Assembly: GCA_003219395.1 (NCBI GenBank)
Contig: QHOR01000184.1
Location: forward strand, 3,030-19,824
Origin: Verrucomicrobiota bacterium
Lineage (GTDB): Bacteria > Verrucomicrobiota > Verrucomicrobiia > Chthoniobacterales > UBA10450
Direction of reading: 5' to 3'
DNA: 16,795 nucleotides
Shown here: positions 1 through 6,566 of the stretch, piece by piece
How the letters are laid out: every line of letters begins with the position of its first letter
Position numbering within the stretch: the stretch's first letter is position 1
The notes under the pieces: generated by a model
The model's input: only the letters and a program-made list of their open reading frames with translations
Told to the model about the DNA's origin: nothing
The model's database searches: none
Translations under genes and position numbers: made by a program

Positions 1-482
1 AGCGTTCCCACACCCGCTCCCAGGTCGGCAACCGTCAACGCAGGAAGCAAAGTAATGACCGTATGCGCCAGGGCTTTCCAAGCCCGGCCGGCCAGATAAC
101 TGCCGCCAAACTTGCCCGCGAGTTCATCGAAGTACTTGCGCGCTTTGTCCTGCCGTTTGTGCAAAACAAGCTTCAGACTGGTTCGATCGGATGACGTTTC
201 CGGCAGTTCGCGGGCGAGCAAGCGGGTAATTTCTTCAACGCGCTCCCGCTGTGAATTCCGTCCATGATGGTTCGCGCCGTAATACACATTTTTCCCCACC
301 CGGCGATCAGAAACCACGCCCGCGCGCTTCAATTGAGCGAGGTGACTGGAAATACGCGATTGGCCCATTCCCAGGATCTGCTGCAACTCTGCCACTGAGA
401 GCTCTTCCTGTTCCAAAAGAAGCCATAGCCGCACCCGGGTCGGGTCAGCCAGCAGCCGCAATAAATTAATGGTTGACGCCAT
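1..482 (-). CDS. ArsR-family regulator fused to SAM-dependent methyltransferase (3' end missing)
   Basis: Read on the minus strand, an open frame begins at ATG 482-480 and runs off the left edge, giving 160 residues. Residues 1-68 form an ArsR-type winged helix: LADPTRVRLW (11-20), a recognition-helix segment GQSRISSHLAQLKRAG (40-55) and a wing ending GKNVYY (63-68). No CxC metal-binding pair is visible, so it is unlikely to be a classical metal sensor. Residues 151-160 (VADLGAGVGT) match motif I of class I SAM-dependent methyltransferases, so the missing part should be a methyltransferase domain. The gene diverges from metK and ahcY. ArsR-family SahR proteins control these same genes in Proteobacteria in response to SAH, and a SAM/SAH-binding domain fused to the DNA-binding head suits such a sensor. 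The sensor role is inference; an active methyltransferase is the alternative. Confidence 0.88.
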   Translation of the reverse strand, partial: MASTINLLRLLADPTRVRLWLLLEQEELSVAELQQILGMGQSRISSHLAQLKRAGVVSDRRVGKNVYYGANHHGRNSQRERVEEITRLLARELPETSSDRTSLKLVLHKRQDKARKYFDELAGKFGGSYLAGRAWKALAHTVITLLPALTVADLGAGVGT

Positions 483-494
483 CGGAGTAGCCAA

Positions 495-526
495 CGATAT
501 ATCGACGCATCATGATTGGTCAATAT
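495..526. promoter_or_regulatory. Candidate operator and minus-strand promoter between the ArsR-type regulator and metK
   Basis: CGATATATCG (495-504) is a perfect 10-bp palindrome, and ATCATGAT (509-516) is a second, 8-bp one. The arms ATATCGAC (499-506) and GTCAATAT (519-526) form a longer inverted repeat with 7 of 8 matches. On the minus strand, TTGACC (523-518) and TATATC (501-496) are 16 bp apart and resemble a sigma-70 promoter for the regulator gene. The -10 element would lie inside the first palindrome, so a repressor bound there would block its own gene. The placement fits ArsR autoregulation plus control of metK. No binding motif was matched to a database. Confidence 0.42.
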
Positions 527-548
527 GTCTTGGGACGATCCCGGCTCG

Positions 549-610
549 GTAACGCCTCCAATCGTTACAACGGGCCCGCGTTCCTCGGCCAATCCAAGTA
601 AAGCTGTAAC
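549..610 (+). promoter_or_regulatory. metK leader hairpin with a competing downstream pairing
   Basis: GTAACG (549-554) and CGTTAC (563-568) form a perfect 6-bp stem with an 8-nt loop. A second hairpin, AACG with CGTT at its base, follows directly (569-582). GTAAC at 606-610, about 20 nt before the metK ATG, could pair with the same GTTAC (564-568) and displace the first stem. Mutually exclusive pairing of this type is seen in regulatory leaders. The segment matches none of the SAM or SAH riboswitch consensus sequences I can recall, so it is only a candidate leader structure. Confidence 0.2.
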
Positions 611-630
611 CTCTTAAAAATATTCAAGCC

Positions 631-1809
631 ATGCCACGTCGCTATATTTTTTCTTCTGAGTCGGTCGGTGAAGGTCATCCCGATAAGGTTTGCGATACGA
701 TTTCTGATGCAGTGCTCGACGCCTGTCTGACAAACGATCGGCAGAGTCGCGTGGCGTGCGAAACCTATGCCAAAAGCAATGTCGTCATCGTTGGCGGCGA
801 GATCACGACTAAAGCGGATCTCGATTACGTACAAATCGTCCGCGACACAGTGCGCGAGATTGGTTACGTAAACGACGACGACGTGTTTCATGCGGACAAA
901 ATTTTTGTCACGAACATCATTACCCAGCAGTCGCCCGACATTGCCCAGGGGGTTGACGCGCGCGCGGCGGACGGAAAAGAAACAGCCGAGCAAGGCGCGG
1001 GCGATCAGGGATTAATGTTTGGTTACGCCTGCGACGAGACGCCGGAGCTGATGCCATCGCCCATCATGTTCGCGCATCGTCTGGGACGGGAACTGACGCG
1101 TATTCGCAAAAGCGGAAAAGTAGGTTGGCTGCGACCCGATGCCAAATCGCAGGTCTCGGTGATTTACGAGAACGGAAAACCAATTGGGATTTCGTGCGTC
1201 GTCGTTTCCACACAGCACAGCCGCGATGTGAAGCATTCGGAAATCCGAAGCTTTGTGGTCGAAAAGGTCATCAAAGAGGTTTTGCCTCACGAGATGCTGA
1301 GCGACCAGACGCAGTTTCTGGTGAATCCCACCGGCAATTTTGTGGTCGGCGGTCCGCAGGGCGACACTGGCCTGACCGGACGAAAAATAATTGTCGATAG
1401 CTACGGCGGAATGGGACGCCACGGCGGCGGTGCGTTTTCTGGAAAGGACCCGAGTAAGGTCGATCGCAGTGCGGCTTACATGGCGCGCTGGGTAGCTAAG
1501 AATGTCGTTGCGGCTGGGCTGGCAAAAAAATGTGAAGTGCAATTTGCCTATGCCATTGGCCATCCGAAACCGCTTAGCGTCCATATCGATACTTTCGGCA
1601 CGCACACGGTCGACGAAGAAGCGATCGAGCGCGCCGTGTTGGAAACTTTCAGTTTCAAACCTGCCGACATTATTCGACAGCTCGATTTACTTCGCCCGAT
1701 CTATTCCAAGACGACCAACTACGGTCACTTTGGCAAAATTGATGATCTCGAGGCGATCACGTGGGAACGCACCGACAAAGCGGACGAGCTGCGCGCTGCA
1801 GCGCGGTAG
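631..1809 (+). CDS. metK: S-adenosylmethionine synthetase
   Basis: The enzyme makes S-adenosylmethionine from methionine and ATP, releasing phosphate and pyrophosphate, and supplies the cytoplasmic methyl donor. The 392-residue product has the usual family length. Visible signatures are GEGHPDK (13-19, ATP-binding), [12 protein letters not shown] (122-133, family signature 1) and [15 protein letters not shown] (265-279, signature 2). The ATG start is well supported because [19 protein letters not shown] is the expected N-terminus, although no clear Shine-Dalgarno sequence precedes it. ahcY follows after 42 bp on the same strand, so the two are probably co-transcribed. The divergent ArsR-methyltransferase gene is the likely regulator, acting through the shared 148-bp intergenic region. 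Identification is firm; the regulation is inferred from position. Confidence 0.98.
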   Translation: MPRRYIFSSESVGEGHPDKVCDTISDAVLDACLTNDRQSRVACETYAKSNVVIVGGEITTKADLDYVQIVRDTVREIGYVNDDDVFHADKIFVTNIITQQSPDIAQGVDARAADGKETAEQGAGDQGLMFGYACDETPELMPSPIMFAHRLGRELTRIRKSGKVGWLRPDAKSQVSVIYENGKPIGISCVVVSTQHSRDVKHSEIRSFVVEKVIKEVLPHEMLSDQTQFLVNPTGNFVVGGPQGDTGLTGRKIIVDSYGGMGRHGGGAFSGKDPSKVDRSAAYMARWVAKNVVAAGLAKKCEVQFAYAIGHPKPLSVHIDTFGTHTVDEEAIERAVLETFSFKPADIIRQLDLLRPIYSKTTNYGHFGKIDDLEAITWERTDKADELRAAAR

Positions 1810-1851
1810 CGCCGCACACAACCTGGAACTCAACACGAAAAGCTAATACCT

Positions 1852-3282
1852 ATGTCCACAGCAATACAGACCGAACGAAAAGAAGATTACAAAGTCGCCG
1901 ACATTTCATTGGCTGATTTTGGAAGAAAAGAAATTTCCATCGCCGAGAAGGAAATGCCGGGTCTGATGGCGATCCGGGAAAAGTACGCGCCACAGAAACC
2001 GCTGGCTGGCGTGCGCGTCACGGGTTCGTTGCACATGACAATCCAGACCGCGGTGCTGATCGAAACGCTGACCGATCTCGGCGCGATCGTTCGCTGGGCA
2101 AGCTGCAATATCTTCTCAACGCAAGATCACGCTGCAGCGGCGATCGCCAAACGCGGCATTTCAGTTTTCGCCTGGAAAGGTGAATCGCTGGAGGATTACT
2201 GGCGCTGCACGTATCGCGCCATTTCCCATCATGAAGATAAAGGTCCACAACTAGTGGTCGACGACGGCGGCGACGCCACGTTGCTCATTCACAAGGGCTA
2301 CGAGCTCGAAGAAGGCAGCGATTGGGCCAGGACAAAATCGGCGAACAGGGAAGAACAGGTGATTAAAGATTTGCTGCTCGAGATTCATGCCGAAAACCCG
2401 TACCGCTGGCACGAGATCGTAAAAGACTGGCGGGGTGTCTCCGAAGAGACGACAACCGGCGTGCATAGACTTTACAAAATGCACCAGGAAAACCGGCTTC
2501 TTGTTCCGGCAATCAACGTGAACGATTCCGTCACCAAATCGAAATTCGATAACCTCTACGGCTGCCGGCATTCACTAGTCGATGGGTTGAATCGCGCACT
2601 GGATGTGATGCTTTCTGGAAAAGTCGCCGTGATTTGCGGTTACGGCGATGTGGGTAAAGGCTGCGCGCAATCGTTGCGCGGTCAAGGCGCGCGTGTGGTC
2701 ATCGCGGAAGTTGATCCCATCAATGCGTTGCAAGCGGCGATGGAAGGCTACGAAGTGACAACTGTCGAGGAGACGCTTGGCCGCGGCGACATTTACATCA
2801 GCGCCAGCGGTAACATCGATGTGATCACCCTCGAACACATGCAACAAATGAAGGATCAGGCCATCGTCGCTAACATCGGCCACTTCGACAACGAGATTCA
2901 GGTCGATGCACTTAACGGCGCCAAAGGCGTGAAGAAAACGAACATTAAACCGCAGGTCGACAAGTATACGTTCCCGGATGGTCACGAGATTTTTCTTTTG
3001 GCCGAAGGCCGGCTGGTGAATCTTGGATGCGCAACCGGTCACCCGAGCTTCGTAATGTCGAACTCATTTTCTAATCAGGTTTTGGCCCAACTGGATCTTT
3101 GGAAGAATCGCGACACTTACAAAGTCGGCGTTTATGTTCTGCCGAAAAAACTCGACGAAGAAGTTGCCCGTCTGCACCTGGAAAAAATCGGTGTGAAGCT
3201 CACCAAGCTCTCTCCAAAACAAGCCGAGTACCTCGGTGTTTCAGTCGACGGCCCGTTTAAATCAGAGCACTACCGATACTGA
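1852..3282 (+). CDS. ahcY: Adenosylhomocysteinase (SAH hydrolase)
   Basis: This NAD-dependent enzyme splits S-adenosylhomocysteine into adenosine and homocysteine, relieving product inhibition of methyltransferases. The 476 residues include HMTIQTAVL (61-69) and [12 protein letters not shown] (86-97) in the substrate domain, and the dinucleotide-binding loop [12 protein letters not shown] (261-272). The chain ends KSEHYRY, the typical C-terminal tail that reaches into the neighbouring subunit. A segment around residues 150-200 makes it longer than the roughly 430-residue animal enzyme, as in the long bacterial form. It sits 42 bp after metK, so SAM production and SAH removal are probably driven by one transcript. 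No SAH riboswitch could fit in so short a gap, so any control should act upstream of metK. The ATG start is preceded by a poor ribosome-binding site. Confidence 0.98.
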   Translation: MSTAIQTERKEDYKVADISLADFGRKEISIAEKEMPGLMAIREKYAPQKPLAGVRVTGSLHMTIQTAVLIETLTDLGAIVRWASCNIFSTQDHAAAAIAKRGISVFAWKGESLEDYWRCTYRAISHHEDKGPQLVVDDGGDATLLIHKGYELEEGSDWARTKSANREEQVIKDLLLEIHAENPYRWHEIVKDWRGVSEETTTGVHRLYKMHQENRLLVPAINVNDSVTKSKFDNLYGCRHSLVDGLNRALDVMLSGKVAVICGYGDVGKGCAQSLRGQGARVVIAEVDPINALQAAMEGYEVTTVEETLGRGDIYISASGNIDVITLEHMQQMKDQAIVANIGHFDNEIQVDALNGAKGVKKTNIKPQVDKYTFPDGHEIFLLAEGRLVNLGCATGHPSFVMSNSFSNQVLAQLDLWKNRDTYKVGVYVLPKKLDEEVARLHLEKIGVKLTKLSPKQAEYLGVSVDGPFKSEHYRY

Positions 3283-3314
3283 TTCGACGTCTCGAGCGAT
3301 TGGACAACGGGCAG

Positions 3315-3338
3315 GCGACTGCGCGGTTTGCAGGTCGC
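3315..3338. terminator. Bulged hairpin between convergent ahcY and lipoprotein gene
   Basis: GCGACTGC (3315-3322) pairs with GCAGGTCGC (3330-3338), leaving one unpaired base and a 7-nt loop. It lies 33 bp after the ahcY stop and 36 bp beyond the stop of the convergent lipoprotein gene. No T-run follows on either strand, so it is at best a weak or Rho-assisted terminator. The rest of the 91-bp gap shows nothing recognisable. Confidence 0.3.
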
Positions 3339-3373
3339 AGCCACGCTTCAGGCGATCTCAGCTCGATTCGAGT

Positions 3374-3727
3374 TCATCTGGCTAACTCAGCGCTCGTGAC
3401 TTGGACGTAGCTGCAGTTCGATGGTCCGCCCCGTCGCCATTTTCCCAAAATGTGGACGCGCTGGCTTTTGTTTGCCGCGCCGGTGAGGATGTCCGTTTCA
3501 TGTCTCGGTGCCGCCAGCCAGACGGTTGATCGGGTGCCGTAAAAATCGAACATAATTTGGGGTGTGCACGGCTCACCGGCATACAGCGAAACCCGCCCGA
3601 TCTGGTCGAAACGCGACCCAACGGCAGCCGCCCTGACCTCCGCCGCCGGCTTTTTTACCTGCGCGCAACCTGCCGTTACGGTCAGAATGGCCGCTGCGGT
3701 GAGCAGATTTGATGATGATTTTCTCAT
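3374..3727 (-). CDS. Small hypothetical lipoprotein
   Basis: The product has 117 residues. A basic start (MRKSSSN) and hydrophobic stretch (8-18) lead to TAGC, with Cys21 as the likely lipid-modified residue, so it should be a membrane-anchored, periplasm-facing lipoprotein. The mature part is short and has no family I recognise. It contains a second Cys pair candidate (Cys54 in GEPCTPQ and one in PSNCSYVQV), which could form a disulfide outside the cytoplasm. The gene starts 24 bp after the stop of the membrane-protein gene on the same strand, so it is probably the last gene of a SET-membrane protein-lipoprotein unit. Function is unknown. The lipobox is acceptable but not ideal, having Thr at -3, so a plain secreted protein is also possible. 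Confidence 0.7.
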   Translation of the reverse strand: MRKSSSNLLTAAAILTVTAGCAQVKKPAAEVRAAAVGSRFDQIGRVSLYAGEPCTPQIMFDFYGTRSTVWLAAPRHETDILTGAANKSQRVHILGKWRRGGPSNCSYVQVTSAELAR

Positions 3728-3751
3728 CCTAAGCGCTTCAGAAATGCCTAT

Positions 3752-4093
3752 TCACCCCTCCCCCGCGTGAACAAGATGCAGCAGGCGATGAACGAACGGC
3801 GCCAGCAGCACTGATACGATGCCGATGAATGCAAGACCCGAAAATAAAGCATAACACGCTGCGAAAATTTTCGCGTCGTTCGTCTTCAACGGATCTACAG
3901 GACCCATTCCTCCGAGAATCATCGCTGCATTGAGGAGCGAATCGATCCAGCTCAATCCGGCAACGTAATGATAGCCGATAACGCCGCTGCCAAGACCAAA
4001 AGCCAAAACTTCAAATCCCACTAGCCAGTGCCGCGCAACGCGCTTGAGAAATTTAGCCGTGCTGAGAAGCGGCTGTTTTCCGTGCTCGTACAT
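3752..4093 (-). CDS. Small two-helix membrane protein with a pore-loop-like segment, function unknown
   Basis: The product has 113 residues. Two strong transmembrane helices are visible, at about 23-44 and 77-100. Between them lies a moderately hydrophobic stretch, SLLNAAMILGGMGPVDPL (52-69), whose Gly-rich GGMGPV looks like a re-entrant loop. The helix-loop-helix layout recalls minimal channel subunits, but no TVGYG-like filter is present, so a channel is only speculation. The N-terminus is basic (KFLKRVARHW) and the C-terminus His-rich (HRLLHLVHAGEG). It lies 14 bp downstream of the SET gene and 24 bp upstream of the lipoprotein gene, all on minus, which suggests one transcript. I do not recognise the family with certainty. 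The frame is convincing because it is tightly packed between its neighbours. Confidence 0.72.
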   Translation of the reverse strand: MYEHGKQPLLSTAKFLKRVARHWLVGFEVLAFGLGSGVIGYHYVAGLSWIDSLLNAAMILGGMGPVDPLKTNDAKIFAACYALFSGLAFIGIVSVLLAPFVHRLLHLVHAGEG

Positions 4094-4107
4094 GTTGGCG
4101 ACAGATT

Positions 4108-4641
4108 CTAAAGTTTACTTCCCATATCCAACATCGCGACTTTTCGCGCAAGATAGGCGGAGAAATATCCCTCGTAACGTTTTTGCAATTCCCGTCGCTG
4201 CCAGTCCTTGCCGGTTATTGTTTTGCGGCAATTAGGCGCGCCGCATCTGCATTGAACCGAGTAATCGTCGTCGTCTGTCACCGCCCAATCATGCGTGAGT
4301 TCTTCGCCTGCGTGGATATCGCGCATCGCAACGAACGTAATTTCGCCTCGAATTCCAAGATTCGCATTGCACGAGTGATTCGAATACAACATTGATAGCT
4401 CGCGCTCTTCGCTGGTTACCGGCGCGATGAACAAATCGTCGTCGATCTGGATTTCCACCGGCCCGAGTCGGGGTGTGATTTTCTCGCGCAAAGTTTTTCG
4501 ATCAACAATGTGGCCGCCTTTCACCGCCACGACTTCGTCCTTGGCAATATCGGCAATCGCAAATAAACCCCGTCCGTGAATCTTGCTTTCGCGGACTTTG
4601 GTTTTCGCCGACAGATAGGACAATTGTTGGATTGTTTTCAC
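4108..4641 (-). CDS. SET-domain protein-lysine methyltransferase
   Basis: SET proteins transfer a methyl group from SAM to lysine side chains. With a GTG start at 4641 the product has 177 residues. It shows GRG (23-25) at the start of the SET fold, the NHSC signature (88-91) and ELTHDW (114-119), where the final Tyr of the usual motif is Trp. A post-SET-like zinc motif, CRCGAPNC (131-138), follows, so the domain is complete. The frame stays open upstream to 4959, but that part overlaps the divergent MFS gene and includes the heptamer array, so I start at GTG 4641. ATG 4695 is the alternative. The substrate is unknown; in bacteria it could be a ribosomal or DNA-associated protein. It heads a tight three-gene minus-strand cluster. 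Confidence 0.87.
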   Translation of the reverse strand: MKTIQQLSYLSAKTKVRESKIHGRGLFAIADIAKDEVVAVKGGHIVDRKTLREKITPRLGPVEIQIDDDLFIAPVTSEERELSMLYSNHSCNANLGIRGEITFVAMRDIHAGEELTHDWAVTDDDDYSVQCRCGAPNCRKTITGKDWQRRELQKRYEGYFSAYLARKVAMLDMGSKL

Positions 4642-4651
4642 TGGCGCTCGA

Positions 4652-4722
4652 GGATACTGGATGCTTGATCCTTGATCCTGGAAAAAATCCAGCATCTTGC
4701 ATCTAGTATCCAGCAGCCAGCA
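4652..4722. repeat. Palindromic array of degenerate 7-bp units at the SET/MFS divergent starts
   Basis: Four left-arm heptamers (GGATACT, GGATGCT, TGATCCT, TGATCCT; 4652-4679) are followed by GGA, five A residues (4683-4687) and five right-arm heptamers (TCCAGCA, TCTTGCA, TCTAGTA, TCCAGCA, GCCAGCA; 4688-4722). Most right-arm units are near reverse complements of the left. For example, 4652-4664 and 4698-4710 match in 12 of 13 positions, so the whole can fold into one imperfect hairpin. It ends one base before the MFS ATG and lies 10 bp upstream of the preferred SET start, filling the divergent control region. Expanding heptamer repeats or a regulator-binding array are both possible. Confidence 0.7.
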
Positions 4723-4723
4723 A

Positions 4724-6025
4724 ATGAAATCACGCCCAGCAGCAATCATTTTCATTCTCGTCACTGTGACGCTCGACATTTTGGCGATGGGTTTGATTAT
4801 CCCGGTTTTACCCAAGCTGATTCTTGATTTTCTTGGCGGCGAAATGACCGACGCGGCGAGATGGAGCGCCCGCTTCGCTGTGGTATTCGCGCTGATGCAG
4901 TTTTTCTGTTCGCCGTTGCTCGGAGTTTTGTCAGATCGATTTGGAAGACGCCCGATCATCCTGCTCTCGAATCTCGGCCTCGGATTGGATTACATCGTCA
5001 TGGCAATGGCGCCGACGCTCAGCTGGCTTTTCCTGGGCCGAATTATTTCCGGCATTACGACTTCAAGCATTCCCACTGCCATGGCGTACATCGCCGACGT
5101 TACGCCGAGAGAAAAGCGAGCTGGAGCGTTTGGCCTGATCGGCGTCGCGTTCGGCGTCGGATTCACGTTCGGTCCGGCGATCGGTGGGTTGGCGGGCGAC
5201 GTCAGTCCGCGTCTGGCCTTTTGGATTGCAGCAGTTCTGAGCTTGGCGAATTGGCTCTGGGGTTACTTCTTCGTTCCGGAATCTTTGCCCCGAGATCAGC
5301 GAAAACGATTCGAGTTGCGTCGTGCGAATCCGGTGGGCTCGCTCACGCTGTTGCGCTCTCATCACGAACTTTGGCGGCTAACCACGATCCAGTTTCTGGC
5401 ATATATGGCACACAATGTGTTTAGCGTTTGGGCACTCTATGCAATTTATCGCTACAGCTGGAGCCAGGGAATGATCGGACTCTCGCTCATGGTGGTTGGA
5501 GTGGTCACCGCCGCGATTTCCGGCGGACTGACCGGCGTAATGGTAAAACGTTTCGGCGAAAGACGGACTCTTTACATTGGCCAGTTTTTTGGATCGAGCG
5601 GAATGTTAGTCGCGGGTCTGGCCAAAACGGGCGCGTGGTTGTTCGCCTCGATTCCAATCATTTCACTATGGAATATTTCAATGCCTGCCGCACAAAGCAT
5701 GATGACTCATCGCGTCAGCGAGCGCGAACAAGGCGAATTGCAAGGGGCCGTCCAGAGCATGCGTTCGATTACGTTCATTATTGGCCCATGGTTGTTTCTT
5801 CAGATTTTTGGATGGTTCATCGATCCGAAAAATAAAATTCACCTTCCTGGTGCGCCGTATTATCTCGCAGCCGCTCTTCTTTTTACCGCGATGTTAATGT
5901 CGACGCGCATCAAGCAAGGACCAGTCGAATCACAAACGGCCAAGCCACAGAACGCGCCGTTTGCGCCACCGGAAGTCACGGCAACCGGCGCAGCACCGTT
6001 CAGTGAAGCGAAAGAAAATATTTGA
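4724..6025 (+). CDS. MFS transporter, TetA-like multidrug/tetracycline efflux type
   Basis: This is an inner-membrane proton-driven antiporter of the major facilitator superfamily with 433 residues and about 12 hydrophobic helices. TM1 ends in a DILAMGLIIPVLPKL segment typical of TetA-group pumps, and the loop-2/3 signature GVLSDRFGRRP (67-77) is intact. A motif-C-like stretch rich in Gly and Pro (FGVGFTFGPAIGG) lies in TM5, as in drug antiporters. ATG 4724 is chosen because it leads into TM1 directly; a TTG at 4697 would add nine residues encoded by the repeat array. The substrate cannot be read from sequence, and similar proteins in soil bacteria are often unlinked to tetracycline resistance. 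The C-terminal tail (about 400-433) is hydrophilic and Pro/Ala-rich. No adjacent TetR regulator is present. Confidence 0.92.
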   Translation: MKSRPAAIIFILVTVTLDILAMGLIIPVLPKLILDFLGGEMTDAARWSARFAVVFALMQFFCSPLLGVLSDRFGRRPIILLSNLGLGLDYIVMAMAPTLSWLFLGRIISGITTSSIPTAMAYIADVTPREKRAGAFGLIGVAFGVGFTFGPAIGGLAGDVSPRLAFWIAAVLSLANWLWGYFFVPESLPRDQRKRFELRRANPVGSLTLLRSHHELWRLTTIQFLAYMAHNVFSVWALYAIYRYSWSQGMIGLSLMVVGVVTAAISGGLTGVMVKRFGERRTLYIGQFFGSSGMLVAGLAKTGAWLFASIPIISLWNISMPAAQSMMTHRVSEREQGELQGAVQSMRSITFIIGPWLFLQIFGWFIDPKNKIHLPGAPYYLAAALLFTAMLMSTRIKQGPVESQTAKPQNAPFAPPEVTATGAAPFSEAKENI

Positions 6026-6056
6026 GCATTGGTATCGCGTCGGCGATTGAATTGGT

Positions 6057-6461
6057 ATGAGAGCAATTGCGCGTTATCTGATCGCTGCAGTTGCCATCTG
6101 CTCATGGTTTGCGATTACAAATCATTGCGCCTTCGCCGCGCTGGCAACAAAGACAGATTCGGGGCAAGCCGCGTGCCCGTTTCATTCCAAGCCTGCAAAA
6201 CAAGAAAAGCCGTTGGCTGGAGCGCAGTGCTGCAAAATTTTGCGCGCGGTTGCTTCGGTCGCAACCAACGGCTGGATTCGCGACGACGCGAAATTCTCCG
6301 AGGCGAATTGCTATTGTGATGGGCACGCGCTCATCAGTGCGTGTTGGCAACCAATATTGGCACCTCTGTTTCTCGACACGGGCCCCCCGCATGCGCATTC
6401 GTTCGCTGAATTGATTTTGCAGCGGAGTCTCCTCGCTCACGCTCCGCCGGTTCGCGTTTAG
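6057..6461 (+). CDS. Small exported Cys-rich protein next to a metal-related outer-membrane gene
   Basis: The product has 134 residues and a signal peptide at about 1-28 (hydrophobic core 8-20, likely cut after AFA). The mature part has CPFHSKP (40-46), CC (58-59), CYC (85-87) and one further Cys (96), giving possible thiol ligands for a metal. The C-terminus carries LDTGPP (106-111) and FAELILQRSLLAHAPP (116-131), which look conserved. I associate this tail with small uncharacterised verrucomicrobial proteins near copper-efflux genes, but that is recollection and not a search. The next plus-strand gene, 105 bp on, encodes a heavy-metal-binding outer-membrane protein, so a periplasmic metal-handling role is a reasonable inference. 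No characterised family is recognised. Confidence 0.7.
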   Translation: MRAIARYLIAAVAICSWFAITNHCAFAALATKTDSGQAACPFHSKPAKQEKPLAGAQCCKILRAVASVATNGWIRDDAKFSEANCYCDGHALISACWQPILAPLFLDTGPPHAHSFAELILQRSLLAHAPPVRV

Positions 6462-6545
6462 ACGCGAATTTTTGCGTCTCAATTTTCGGGCAACCGCTTC
6501 GGTCGCCCATTCACCCGATTTTCGGCAGGCAACGCGCCTACCGAA
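6461..6545. terminator. Three consecutive hairpins between the Cys-rich gene and the metal-binding barrel gene
   Basis: Hairpin 1: GACGC (6461-6465) with GCGTC (6474-6478), overlapping the stop codon. Hairpin 2: GGGCAACCG (6488-6496) with CGGTCGCCC (6500-6508), one mismatch and a 3-nt loop. Hairpin 3: TTCGGCAGGC (6521-6530) with GCCTACCGAA (6536-6545), one internal mismatch and a 5-nt loop. None has a clean trailing T-run, so they may attenuate transcription, stabilise mRNA or be repeat remnants. They occupy most of the 105-bp gap. Confidence 0.4.
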
Positions 6546-6566
6546 CAGACCAATTTCCTATACCAA

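Noticed and set aside
483..630. SAM or SAH riboswitch before metK
   Set aside because: Stems exist, but conserved core sequences of the classes I know were not found; kept only as a low-confidence leader structure.
1012..1605. Long open frame opposite metK
   Set aside because: Antisense shadow of a certain gene, with no recognisable domain or start signal.
4697..4723. TTG start for the MFS transporter
   Set aside because: The nine added residues are encoded by the repeat array; ATG 4724 leads straight into the first transmembrane helix.
4642..4959. Upstream extension of the SET gene, open to ATG 4959
   Set aside because: It overlaps the first helices of the divergent MFS transporter and reads through the heptamer array; its sequence shows no domain. 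The SET fold starts after 4641.
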